Below, piece after piece: positions 44,128 to 51,246 of a stretch of DNA of 51,246 bases. The position numbers were made by a program, and so were the translations under genes. The notes beneath the pieces are model-generated. The model did not search any database and was not told the DNA's origin. It was given only the letters and a program-made list of their open reading frames with translations. Source of the DNA: Mesorhizobium sp. (lineage in GTDB: Bacteria; Pseudomonadota; Alphaproteobacteria; Rhizobiales; Rhizobiaceae); the NCBI GenBank assembly GCA_004020365.1, contig SAQR01000046.1:1-51246 (forward strand), given 5' to 3'. Position 1 is the first letter of the stretch. Each line of letters starts with the position of its first letter.

Positions 44128-44346
44128 TCAATCGATCCGCTTGATACGGCCCTTGTCGAGACGGAACACTCCATCCTGGCCGCCCTGCTTCTCAAAATCG
44201 GTAAGCAGATCGTCCCAGGTCCCGAGGAATTCGCCACAGTCGTCGCAAAAGATCCGGTCGTCAGGACCGGCGTCGGCCGGAATCCTCAGCCTTATCGTCA
44301 AGCAATAAGGGCACTCCAACTGGTGGTTGAGATACTGCTTGGTCAT
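44128..44346 (-). CDS. Small zinc-ribbon protein
   Basis: 72 aa. Two CxxC knuckles, Cys12-Cys15 (ECPYC) and Cys34-Cys37 (FCDDC), are spaced as in a zinc ribbon and surround a short beta region. The C-terminal part is charged (WDDLLTDFEKQGGQDG). No further family recognised. Such small ribbons bind nucleic acid or proteins. The region just upstream has three perfect 17-bp tandem repeats (44368-44418), which may govern its expression. Confidence 0.75.
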   Translation of the reverse strand: MTKQYLNHQLECPYCLTIRLRIPADAGPDDRIFCDDCGEFLGTWDDLLTDFEKQGGQDGVFRLDKGRIKRID

Positions 44347-44367
44347 GGACGAACCTCACTCGCGCCA

Positions 44368-44418
44368 GTCTGTCGAACTGGTAAGTCTGTCGAACTGGTA
44401 AGTCTGTCGAACTGGTAA
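44368..44418 (-). repeat. Three perfect 17-bp tandem repeats upstream of the zinc-ribbon gene
   Basis: The unit GTCTGTCGAACTGGTAA (plus strand) occurs three times without a gap at 44368-44384, 44385-44401 and 44402-44418. It ends 21 nt before the ATG (44346) of the zinc-ribbon gene on the minus strand. It could be a set of binding sites for a regulator, or a recent replication-slippage expansion. Confidence 0.9.
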
Positions 44419-44438
44419 GAATGTACAGCGACAGGGCA

Positions 44439-44600
44439 TTACGGCTGTTGTTGCGATCCGGGAATAACGAGCGCGCCTCCTTCGGGAGCCGAATACTCAA
44501 AGCCGATGAAAAACGCAGCAAGAATTAGCGCGCAGATAATTGCAATTGCTGCCAGTGCGGTTCTGGACAACGGCTTACGCGGTTCGCGGTTTTGCAACAC
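44439..44600 (-). CDS. Small single-pass membrane protein
   Basis: 53 aa, starting GTG 44600 or TTG 44597 and ending TAA 44439, so it is easily missed. It has a basic N-terminus (QNREPRKPLSRT), one strong transmembrane helix (ALAAIAIICALILAAFFIGF) and a short C-terminus (EYSAPEGGALVIPGSQQQP). The positive-inside rule puts the N-terminus in the cytoplasm. It lies 55 nt after the small acidic-protein gene in the same direction, so it may share that gene's EcfG promoter. No homologue recognised. Confidence 0.5.
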   Translation of the reverse strand: MLQNREPRKPLSRTALAAIAIICALILAAFFIGFEYSAPEGGALVIPGSQQQP

Positions 44601-44655
44601 TGAATCAGTCCGCTCTCGGTTCGAAGACGACGGAGGGGCAAGACACTTGCATTGA

Positions 44656-44877
44656 TTATATGCCGTCTTTGGTCGGAGGCCAGCCAGACTGGGCAGTCGG
44701 CGGAATGTTGTCGGAAGTCACCTCACCCCGCTCGAGTTTTCGAATGGCTTCGTCGGCTTCGATTTCATCCAGGCCGGAAAGCGGCAAACCGTCAACTATC
44801 ACGGCTTCCTCGCTCTCATCGTCATAGACTTCCCACCGACCCTCCGAATCCTGTCGTTTTTTGTAGATGGTTGGCAT
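44656..44877 (-). CDS. Small acidic protein, paralogue of 13919-14113, EcfG-type promoter
   Basis: 73 aa from ATG 44877. The frame is open to 44919, but the promoter's -10 (44904-44907) lies inside that extension, which decides for 44877. Sequence: MPTIYKKRQDSEGRWEVYDD, then VIVDGLPLSGLDEIEADEAI and a Pro-rich tail. The GRWEVYDD core and the acidic helix match the small protein at 13919-14113. No membrane or export signal; function unknown. The exact EcfG promoter makes it a likely stress-regulon member. Confidence 0.75.
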   Translation of the reverse strand: MPTIYKKRQDSEGRWEVYDDESEEAVIVDGLPLSGLDEIEADEAIRKLERGEVTSDNIPPTAQSGWPPTKDGI

Positions 44878-44903
44878 GGCCGCTCCACGACATACCGCTA
44901 TTG

Positions 44904-44928
44904 AACGCGTGCTGCCCACGGATGTTCC
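44904..44928 (-). promoter_or_regulatory. EcfG-type promoter of the 73-aa gene
   Basis: On the minus strand GGAAC (44928-44924), 16 nt, CGTT (44907-44904): exact consensus, 27 nt before ATG 44877. Confidence 0.8.
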
Positions 44929-45034
44929 CTGGCCTAAGGTTTAATCTGACGCTCATAAACCGGCGCAAATGGCACCGGGTTGTGCAGCGATCGACGCGCA
45001 AGCAGTGCAAGCCGATCGCACCGAGCCTGGGACA

Positions 45035-46189
45035 TTAATCCGCCGCTTTCTTTGGCGGCTCCCGGGTCGCATGGGTGACGACGGTATAGCGCGTGATCGG
45101 ACCCTCATCGGGGTCTTCTCCTTGAAAATGAACGTCCGCGTTGTCAGGTAACCGGCTGATATTGCCGAACTTCTTGACTGCGGACGCACGCACCAGTTGG
45201 ATGTCAGGGTCCTGCTTCATAATTTTTATTGCCGCAAGCTCGGCAGTACTGCTGCCGCCAATGCGCCAGCTGGCCTCGAGCACACCGGATCGCCAGATAC
45301 CCGACGAATCGACACCCTGGCCGATATCGTAGTTGCGCCGCGAGGCGAAAAATCCAGGATACTCAGCCATCGCCGCGTCATAGGCCCTCGCCTGCGCAAT
45401 TGCCAAAGCCAGTGCGCGGGGAAGCTGGAGGTCTTCGAGAGCTTCCCATCCGCCGCGCACTACAATGAGATCCGATCCGCCATAAACGGATTGTCCCGCA
45501 TTATCGGTCGTCGTCGTTTGAGTGCCGTAGTAGGCGACCATGATTTCGTCGATCTCGGTTCTGCCGACACTCAATGTGACGACGTCACGAAGGTCGGCTT
45601 CGAGCACCAGACCGCACTCGTCAAAGTCAGGGGAGCGGTATTGCTCGAGCAGTCTCTCGACGTCAGCGACCGTGCGAACGATGTGCTGGTCCTGGCCTCG
45701 CGAGGCAAGCGGTGGCTTTAGTCGGGCCAGCCCGAGCTTCAGCAGGCGTCGCGCTGCTTGCAGCGCATCGTACCGCGAAAATACGGTGTAGCCAGGCAAT
45801 ACTGCTGCGCTGACAGTTCTGCCGAAGTTGGTTGACCATTCCTTCGGTCGCTCGGCCAAGCCGTCGACCAGTTCATGGGTTATGGCCTTGGTCATTACGA
45901 AACGCCAAGGCACCACGCCGCCGAAGAGGTCTTGCGGCCCGTTGATACCCAGCCGTGCCGCATCAGTGGCAAGCAAGCTATCGTCCGGCACGAAATACAA
46001 GCCCTCGCCGTTGCCGCTGCTGTCGTCCAGACCCTGCTGGAAGGCGAATCCCTTGAGGCTCGCAATCGTGCGGGCAACGGCAGCCATAGCTTCCCGTTCG
46101 TGTGCGTAGAGAGGCTCGCAGCCCGGCGCGGAGAATGCGATCACCGTGCCTTTTGCCTCGCCCGGCTGAGTGCCTCTGTGCTCGGTCAT
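45035..46189 (-). CDS. DUF3182-like protein
   Basis: 384 aa. I believe it belongs to DUF3182, a rhizobial/proteobacterial family with an ATP-grasp-like look, on the strength of phrases such as WRFVMTKAITHELVDGLAER, NFGRTVSAAVLPGYTVFSRY and RRNYDIGQGVDSSGIWRSGV. The Arg/Lys and Glu spacing in the middle (VRTVADVERLLEQ, ECGLVLEADLRDV) also fits ATP-grasp. Function unknown, though such folds join carboxylates to amines. No signal peptide. It is not obviously in an operon. Confidence 0.65.
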   Translation of the reverse strand: MTEHRGTQPGEAKGTVIAFSAPGCEPLYAHEREAMAAVARTIASLKGFAFQQGLDDSSGNGEGLYFVPDDSLLATDAARLGINGPQDLFGGVVPWRFVMTKAITHELVDGLAERPKEWSTNFGRTVSAAVLPGYTVFSRYDALQAARRLLKLGLARLKPPLASRGQDQHIVRTVADVERLLEQYRSPDFDECGLVLEADLRDVVTLSVGRTEIDEIMVAYYGTQTTTTDNAGQSVYGGSDLIVVRGGWEALEDLQLPRALALAIAQARAYDAAMAEYPGFFASRRNYDIGQGVDSSGIWRSGVLEASWRIGGSSTAELAAIKIMKQDPDIQLVRASAVKKFGNISRLPDNADVHFQGEDPDEGPITRYTVVTHATREPPKKAAD

Positions 46190-46445
46190 GTTGCTCGTTC
46201 TTGGGGGCTACCTCATTATGGCCGCGGGTTGCCGATGTTTCGGCCGGCGGTTCTCTCCGACCCAAGAGAACGCGCAGATGGCAGAAACGTTCAGCCTGAC
46301 TTGGCCGGCTCGCCGTCTTCTGCGTCCTTTCGAACGATATACGGCGGGAACCGGTACCCGGAGCGCGCGATTAGAGGGGTAGACGTGAGGTCCAGGTCGT
46401 GTCCGAAGGTGACCGCCTAGTGGCGAAATTCGAAAACAGTATCGG

Positions 46446-47501
46446 GTGGCTTCGGTGACGTTGCTGGTTCAGCCGCGCCTGGTCAACGATCCCTTCTCGG
46501 ATGCGGGGCTTCTTCTGGATTTCCGATTCGGCAACCGGGCGATGCTCTTCGACATTGGTGATCTGTCGCCACTTTCGCCGCGCGAAATCCTGCGCGTCAG
46601 CCACGTATTCGTATCACATATGCACATGGACCACTTCGCCGGCTTCGATCGGCTGCTGCGGTTATTTCTATACAGGAATAAAACAGTGCATTTCTTCGGC
46701 CCGCCTGGGTTGACCGAGGCCGTGCAAGCCAAGCTCAACGCATACACATGGAATCTCCTCGACGAACAGTCCCACGACTTCATGATAGCCGCCTGCGACT
46801 GGACGCCGGCCGGATTTCGTCATTCCCGCCTCTTTCGGGCGCGATCGGGCTTCACTCGGCAGGACACGGCATCAAACCCCACCGACGGAAATATCCTGCT
46901 CGACGATCCCGATTTCCGTATCGAAGCAGCAATGCTCGACCACGGCGTTCCATGCCTTGCATTCGCGTTTCAGGAAAAGATCCGGGTCAACGTGCAAAAA
47001 CCGCAGCTGGAAGCATTGGGTTTGCCTGTCGGACCGTGGTTGAGCGAAGCCAAGCGTGCAGTCCGGCGCAGAGCTGATCCGGAAACGACGCTCGCCCCAA
47101 CCGCGGATCGACATATCTCGGTCGGCGAGCTGCTCGGTGCCGGAGCCCTGAGAACCGGCCCCGGACAGAAGATCGTCTATGCGACCGATCTCGCATTCAA
47201 CGAGGCAAATCTTGCGCGTGTCGTTGCGCTTGCGCACGGCGCTAACCAGCTGTTTATCGAAGCGGGCTTCCTGCAGGAAGATCGCGAGCTGGCCGCCGCG
47301 AAGCGCCATCTCACGGCAGCCGAAGCCGGCACGATCGCCAGGCTTGCCGGTGTTGAACATGCCGTGCCGATGCACTTTTCGCCCCGCTATCTCGGACACG
47401 AGGACAAACTGCATGCAGAATTCGTGGCACATCTCGGCGTCGGAAGCGCTTCTCACGTAAACAAGAGCCGAGATGGCCGCGTTTTCGATCACTTGCGTTG
47501 A
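46446..47501 (+). CDS. Metallo-beta-lactamase fold protein (RNase Z-like)
   Basis: 351 aa from GTG 46446; GTG 46455 is an alternative. Metal motif HMHMDH at residues 58-63 (VSHMHMDHFAGFDRL), later Asp in YATDLAF, and the C-terminal His in AVPMHFSPRYLGHE. This layout is that of RNase Z-like hydrolases, which process tRNA 3' ends, but the gene lacks the exosite arm usual in tRNase Z. A housekeeping-type role is therefore uncertain, and it may hydrolyse another phosphodiester. It converges with, and overlaps by 13 nt, the phosphoesterase gene. Confidence 0.85.
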   Translation: MASVTLLVQPRLVNDPFSDAGLLLDFRFGNRAMLFDIGDLSPLSPREILRVSHVFVSHMHMDHFAGFDRLLRLFLYRNKTVHFFGPPGLTEAVQAKLNAYTWNLLDEQSHDFMIAACDWTPAGFRHSRLFRARSGFTRQDTASNPTDGNILLDDPDFRIEAAMLDHGVPCLAFAFQEKIRVNVQKPQLEALGLPVGPWLSEAKRAVRRRADPETTLAPTADRHISVGELLGAGALRTGPGQKIVYATDLAFNEANLARVVALAHGANQLFIEAGFLQEDRELAAAKRHLTAAEAGTIARLAGVEHAVPMHFSPRYLGHEDKLHAEFVAHLGVGSASHVNKSRDGRVFDHLR

Positions 47502-48013
47502 AGATCCCGGCGGGCGGTCCGCCGCCGTCGGCTTGCAAGGATGGCGGACAGGGTGACCGGGCGGAAATCCCAGCTGTCGACGCCGGCGTCGTACTGGCGC
47601 GTAACCGGGCTCAGTCTGCCGTGGGAATGGCCATGCAGATTGATCGATTTCTTGCCGATCTGATTCCAGGTGCGAAAAGGAAAGTGGCAAAGGATCAGCA
47701 ACCTGCCGTCTATCGCCAGCTCCTTGTAATGCTGTGTGCTGGCCCAACCCGCAGCCTCTATAGTCGCCGCGCCATCGTTGTTGCCGATAATCAGATGCTT
47801 CTCGCCATGGAGAGACGACAGCAGCGATGCAACGAATTCGGCCGATCCCTTGGCAAAGTCGCCGAGATGCCAGATCTCGTCATCCGGGCCGACGGTTTCG
47901 TTCCAGAGCGAAATCAGCGCTCGATCGTGTTCGGCCAGCGAGCCGAATGGGCGGCGATTGATGCGCAGAATGCGGGGATCGCTGAAATGTGTGTCGGCCG
48001 TGAAATAGATCAT
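47489..48013 (-). CDS. Metallophosphoesterase
   Basis: 174 aa. Calcineurin-like motifs in order: DTHF (Asp7, His9), WHLGDFAKG, LIIGNND (the usual GNHD is GNND here, as in several small members), CHFPF and HGHSHG. These bind two metal ions to cleave phosphomono- or diesters. The substrate cannot be told. No signal peptide. It overlaps the preceding MBL gene end-to-end by 13 nt on the opposite strand. Confidence 0.88.
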   Translation of the reverse strand: MIYFTADTHFSDPRILRINRRPFGSLAEHDRALISLWNETVGPDDEIWHLGDFAKGSAEFVASLLSSLHGEKHLIIGNNDGAATIEAAGWASTQHYKELAIDGRLLILCHFPFRTWNQIGKKSINLHGHSHGRLSPVTRQYDAGVDSWDFRPVTLSAILASRRRRTARRDLQRK

Positions 48014-48618
48014 GGTCGTTCACAGCCTTTGCAGACGATACTGACCAACAAGCCCGAACCTCGGCATGCAGTCGTCAAGCCCGTCTAGCGGGATGAGATA
48101 GCGCGCCATCGCGCTCTGGCCACCTCTGCTTGGCAGAGGCCGGCGGCTTCAATCAAGAACCTTCGTGGCGTCACCTTGCATTACGCCAAGCTGCGCGGAG
48201 TGGGTGAGATCGCAAGGAACCTAGGCCGTCAGCTCGTAGACATTTGAGCGGTGGCTGACGGGAGTCCGCTTCGGTTGAACTCCGCAAGTCGGCTAGGGTC
48301 GGAGCCACCTCCGGAACGCGCGAGAAGCAGAAACTCCGGAGAGGCGCCGCCCGAACGTCCGTGACGAGTGCGCCGAGTAACGCCCCTTGCGATGGCTATC
48401 TCGCCGTCGACCGGATAGGGTCTCGCTCTGAAGTGCGGGAGTAGCATTCATGGATTTTGGCGTTTTCGGCCATGGCTACCTGTCGATAGGCGACCTGTCG
48501 ACCTACCATCCCCGCGGGGTCGAGATGCGCTTCTCCGTTGCTGGAATTTCCGGTGACAGACAGAGGCGTGGGTTTCCGACAGGGGTTCATCTCGTCGATC
48601 TGGCCAGGGAGTGAGACA
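48014..48618. other. Intergenic interval with a decayed coding stretch
   Basis: About 605 nt without a credible gene. On the plus strand, 48154-48246 reads as an open stretch ending in a stop (IKNLRGVTLHYAKLRG, then EIARNLGRQLVDI) with coding-like character but no start or ribosome site. It may be the tail of a lost gene. No EcfG box. The promoter of the beta-lactamase-fold gene must lie near the right end. Confidence 0.4.
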
Positions 48619-49830
48619 ATGATAGCGAGAACACTGGGCGCCGTGGTTATTGCGGTGTGCGCAACGGGCAGCGCCATGGGCGAGTCTACGCCGGCTCTCA
48701 AGCCGATCGACCCGGTCGCGCTTCAGGCAATGGTGGAAGGTGCGGCTAAGGAACTCCTGCTGCCGGGCGCCATGGTTCTTCTGCAGACTCCGCAGGGCAA
48801 TTTTGTCTTCGGCTACGGAACGACCGAGCTAGGCGTCACGAACCCGCCGCGCGCCGACACCCATTTCCGGCCCGCATCGAACACCAAGACGATGACGGCC
48901 GCCGTGATCGTGCAACTGGCCCAGGAAGGGAAGCTGGGCTTCGACGATCTGATCTCGAAATACGTTCAGGGCGTCCCGAACGGCGACAAGATCACCATTC
49001 GCCAGCTCATTAAGATGCGGAGTGGCCTCTATAACTTCACCAACGCGCCGGAACTCGCCGAAAGCCTAGACCGTGATCCGGACAAGGTCTGGACGACGGA
49101 GGAGGTACTCGCCCTGGCCTTCGATCGGCCGACACATTTCGAACCGGGCGCCCAATTCGAATACAACAATACGAACTACTACTTGCTCGGCCTCGTCGCC
49201 GAGAAGATCGAAGGCCAGCCTTTGGCCAACATCTTCCAGGATCGCTTGTTCGGGCCGCTCGGCATGAAGAATACGGCGCTGCCGGTGAGCACGTCGAACA
49301 CCATACCCGAGCCCTATGCGCACGGCTACCTCTACGGCGGCACCTCATACGCTCTGGTCGATGCGCCCTATCCGGACGATCTCCAGGCGGCGGCCAGGGC
49401 GGGAACGCTCAAGCCGAACGATGACACGTGGCAGAACCCTTCGCCGTATTTTGCGGCCGGCGGCGTCGTCTCGACCGCGGACGACCTCGCGACCTGGATG
49501 CGCGCGCTCGTCGGCGGCAAGGTTCTCAACGCCGACTATCAGCGCCAGTGGCTGGACAGTCCCGAGCCAGAGGACCCAAGCAAGCCTGAAGGCCAGAAGT
49601 ACGGATACGGCATCACCGTGATCACCTTCGGGCCGAACAAGATCTATTTCCATGGCGGCGAGATGCCCGGCTACAACTCCTTCATGGGCCATGACCCGGT
49701 CAACGATGTCACCCTGATCGTATGGACCAGCCTGACGCTGTCGCCCGATGGCAAGGCGACCGCGAATACCCTGATGGTGAATATACTGGATCAGATCTAT
49801 ACGGTGTCACCGGTTCAAAAGGCGAAATAA
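48619..49830 (+). CDS. Exported serine hydrolase of the beta-lactamase / DD-peptidase superfamily
   Basis: 403 aa from ATG 48619, where a signal peptide begins (MIARTLGAVVIAVCATGSAM); the frame open to 48538 is disregarded. Class C-like motifs: SxxK at Ser87-Lys90 (SNTK), YNN in FEYNNTNYY, and HGG in YFHGGEMPG in the KTG position. Typical of periplasmic esterases, D-Ala-D-Ala carboxypeptidases and class C-like beta-lactamases. Without further residues I cannot say which; true resistance activity should not be assumed. It converges with the alpha/beta hydrolase gene (18 nt apart). Confidence 0.87.
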   Translation: MIARTLGAVVIAVCATGSAMGESTPALKPIDPVALQAMVEGAAKELLLPGAMVLLQTPQGNFVFGYGTTELGVTNPPRADTHFRPASNTKTMTAAVIVQLAQEGKLGFDDLISKYVQGVPNGDKITIRQLIKMRSGLYNFTNAPELAESLDRDPDKVWTTEEVLALAFDRPTHFEPGAQFEYNNTNYYLLGLVAEKIEGQPLANIFQDRLFGPLGMKNTALPVSTSNTIPEPYAHGYLYGGTSYALVDAPYPDDLQAAARAGTLKPNDDTWQNPSPYFAAGGVVSTADDLATWMRALVGGKVLNADYQRQWLDSPEPEDPSKPEGQKYGYGITVITFGPNKIYFHGGEMPGYNSFMGHDPVNDVTLIVWTSLTLSPDGKATANTLMVNILDQIYTVSPVQKAK

Positions 49831-49848
49831 CAACCCTGGCGGAAGTTG

Positions 49849-50775
49849 TCAGGGCTCCAGGCTTGTCTTGCCGGCGCGCACGGCGTCGACCACTTCGCGA
49901 ATCGAGTCGAGGACGAGCTGCGGTTGATCCTTGTGGATCTCGTGACCGCTGTCGGTGTTGACCACGTGCTTCGAGCCGGGCACGAGTGCGGCAAGATTCG
50001 CCTGCGCCTCCTTCTGGGCCCGGTCGGTGACGTAGCCGATGTCGGGCGGCGTGTCGGGGGGCAAACTGCCGTCGGTAATGAACCCAGGGACGAGCGGTCC
50101 CCAGGGATGGTCGGCGCTTAACACGACCAGCGGCATGGGTTGGAGCGGGGGCGCAGCATAAAGTTCATCGAAACTGGGGTCCGCATCTGCCCTTTCGATG
50201 TCGGGATAGATTTTCAGAGTCTCCGTCAGATCGCCATCGAGAATGATCTTCTGGTGCGCCCACTCCTCGGGCGTCTCCGCTGCCCGAAGTCCCTCGGATA
50301 GCGCGTCGACGAGAACCATCCCGTCCACGTCGGCGGGATAGGTCATCGCATAGAGCCGGACGATGAGGCCGCCATAGGAGTGCCCGAGGATCACGAACGG
50401 CGTCTCGATCGTTGCCACGGCGACCAGCGAATGGATGTCGGCGACCGAGTCGGCGACGGTGATCGGCATCGGCACCGGATCGCTGCGGCTGGGGCTACCG
50501 TCGGCGAGCGGTGTTCCCGGGCGGTCGTAGGCACAGACGCGCGTGAACTTGGCGACGTTCGCGAAGACGGGCGAATCCTTGGTCCAGTCGTCGGCGGCCG
50601 CCTTCCCGCCCGGCACGATGAAGACGGTCGGCGACCCCGTCCCGCGGCATTCGAGATACATCTCTCGGTCGCCGCCGATGTCGACCAAGCCGCTGAAATC
50701 GCCGCCCGCCGCGAGCGCCGGCAACGCCCCGGGCGCAAGGAAGACGGTCAGGAGCAGCGAGTGCTGAAGCGACAT
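49849..50775 (-). CDS. Exported alpha/beta hydrolase
   Basis: 308 aa from ATG 50775 (MSLQHSLLLTVFLAPGALPA), where a signal peptide begins; the longer start at 50826 is not preferred. Landmarks: IVPGGKAAADDW (oxyanion region), CAYDRPG, nucleophile elbow GHSYGG, Asp in VLVDALSEG and catalytic His in TDSGHEIHKDQP. It should be a periplasmic serine esterase or lipase. The 18-nt gap to the convergent beta-lactamase-fold gene leaves no room for a terminator. The substrate is not known. Confidence 0.87.
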   Translation of the reverse strand: MSLQHSLLLTVFLAPGALPALAAGGDFSGLVDIGGDREMYLECRGTGSPTVFIVPGGKAAADDWTKDSPVFANVAKFTRVCAYDRPGTPLADGSPSRSDPVPMPITVADSVADIHSLVAVATIETPFVILGHSYGGLIVRLYAMTYPADVDGMVLVDALSEGLRAAETPEEWAHQKIILDGDLTETLKIYPDIERADADPSFDELYAAPPLQPMPLVVLSADHPWGPLVPGFITDGSLPPDTPPDIGYVTDRAQKEAQANLAALVPGSKHVVNTDSGHEIHKDQPQLVLDSIREVVDAVRAGKTSLEP

Positions 50776-50849
50776 GGCGATCTCCCGGCGTGCGATTGCA
50801 AGAACACGGCAGTCCCAGCGATCCACGCCCGATGCGCTGGACCTCGAAC

Positions 50850-51125
50850 TTAGAGCGTAAACCGCCGTTGCGCAAAAAGGGTGTATTCCAACCCGAACGC
50901 GGTCCAGATCCTGCGGATCGTCGACCGCGCGACACGACGCCGGTGAACCCGACGCTCAAGATAGGCCCGTTCATCCGCACTCAGCGCCGGCGGCGAATCG
51001 GCCGTTCCGGACTGGCCGACGCCGGCATCCAAGACGCGGCTCGCTGCAATCGAAGCCTGCCTTGCTGTTATCCGCGGCGAAAAACCGCCAAGGGTCGCGC
51101 GCCAAGCGTTCATCGTCGCGGCCAA
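50850..51125 (-). pseudogene. Remnant of an IS630-type transposase
   Basis: 91-codon frame. Its C-terminal part, VHRRRVARSTIRRIWTAFGL then EYTLFAQRRFTL, resembles the HTH of IS630-family transposases (SRSTVxRIWxAxGL, then a FKLS-like end). The catalytic part is missing and the N-terminal half is unlike a transposase. I see no terminal inverted repeats or target duplications. It lies next to the dispersed repeat at the window end. Short match, so tentative. Confidence 0.35.
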
Positions 51126-51176
51126 GGATGCGAGGATCCTGCTCGGCGAACAGATCTAAATTCCTCAAGACCACCC

Positions 51177-51238
51177 TCATCATCCCAGGGCAAGCAAGGA
51201 GCGAAGCGACGCGGCGCAGACCCTGGGATCCATTCCGT
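51177..51238 (-). repeat. Dispersed intergenic palindromic repeat, copy 2
   Basis: Inverse copy of the repeat at 14232-14292: 46 nt identical (51193-51238), then a diverged flank (51177-51192). The outer arms, ATCCCAGGG and CCCTGGGAT, form an inverted repeat, so it too can fold. Confidence 0.8.
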
Positions 51239-51246
51239 TACCTCAG

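Noticed and set aside
46188-46382. Short plus frame starting MLLVLGGYLIMAAGC, which looks like a lipobox
   Set aside because: No ribosome binding site, basic non-lipoprotein-like remainder, and the frame overlaps the start region of the DUF3182-like gene on the other strand.
48619-49830. Calling the beta-lactamase-fold protein an antibiotic-resistance gene
   Set aside because: Motifs fit the wider serine hydrolase superfamily; nothing in the sequence shows beta-lactam hydrolysis.

Overview
The window looks like chromosome of a Rhizobiales alphaproteobacterium, most likely Mesorhizobium or a close relative. The grounds are the high GC content, rhizobial families (DUF1036, HWE kinases, EcfG/NepR-type stress regulators, DUF892, a DUF3182-like protein), EcfG-type promoters of the form GGAAC-N16-CGTT, and a dispersed intergenic palindromic repeat of a kind I associate with Mesorhizobium. 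The genus is an inference. No rRNA, tRNA, CRISPR array or intact insertion sequence was seen.

Layout. (1) 1-13.6 kb is an envelope/protease region: the end of a larger protein (possibly a Ser/Thr kinase), a DUF1036 secreted protein, a membrane-anchored M23 endopeptidase fused to a transglycosylase-like domain, a periplasmic caspase-like protease, an OmpA-domain protein, a TPR protein, an alpha/beta hydrolase, a lipoprotein and a second caspase fused to Sel1 repeats. (2) 13.9-19.2 kb is a signalling module: a CheB-CheR-PAS-HWE kinase with a co-transcribed receiver protein, divergent from a NepR-like small protein and a response regulator whose C-terminus is a stand-alone sigma-region-2 mimic, behind a perfect EcfG-type promoter. 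(3) 19.5-28.4 kb and 31.3-40.5 kb are two co-directional arms of an 18-gene glycoconjugate cluster with many 4-nt start/stop overlaps. It encodes three sugar-nucleotide epimerase/decarboxylase-type enzymes, a B12-binding radical SAM protein, two GT4 and four CgeB-like glycosyltransferases, inositol-phosphate synthase, a histidine phosphatase, a nucleotidyltransferase, two methyltransferases, a GH39-like protein, a PIG-L deacetylase and a GNAT-fold acyltransferase. A small island (DUF924, cupin, LysR) separates the arms. (4) 40.5-48 kb is a stress region: a second NepR-like gene tail-to-tail with an EcfG-like sigma factor, and small stress-type genes, several with EcfG promoters. (5) 48-51.2 kb holds a beta-lactamase-fold hydrolase, an alpha/beta hydrolase, a transposase remnant and a second copy of the dispersed repeat.

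How it may work together. The kinase, REC-sigma2 protein, NepR-like proteins and sigma factor could form a branch of the general stress response with an unusual domain layout. Near-consensus EcfG promoters precede both arms of the glycoconjugate cluster, so its product may be a stress-induced molecule. Ino-1-P synthase, GT4, PIG-L deacetylase and a GNAT in one operon recall the logic of mycothiol and GPI-anchor synthesis, but no cysteine ligase is present. I infer an inositol-containing, de-N-acetylated and further glycosylated product of unknown structure.
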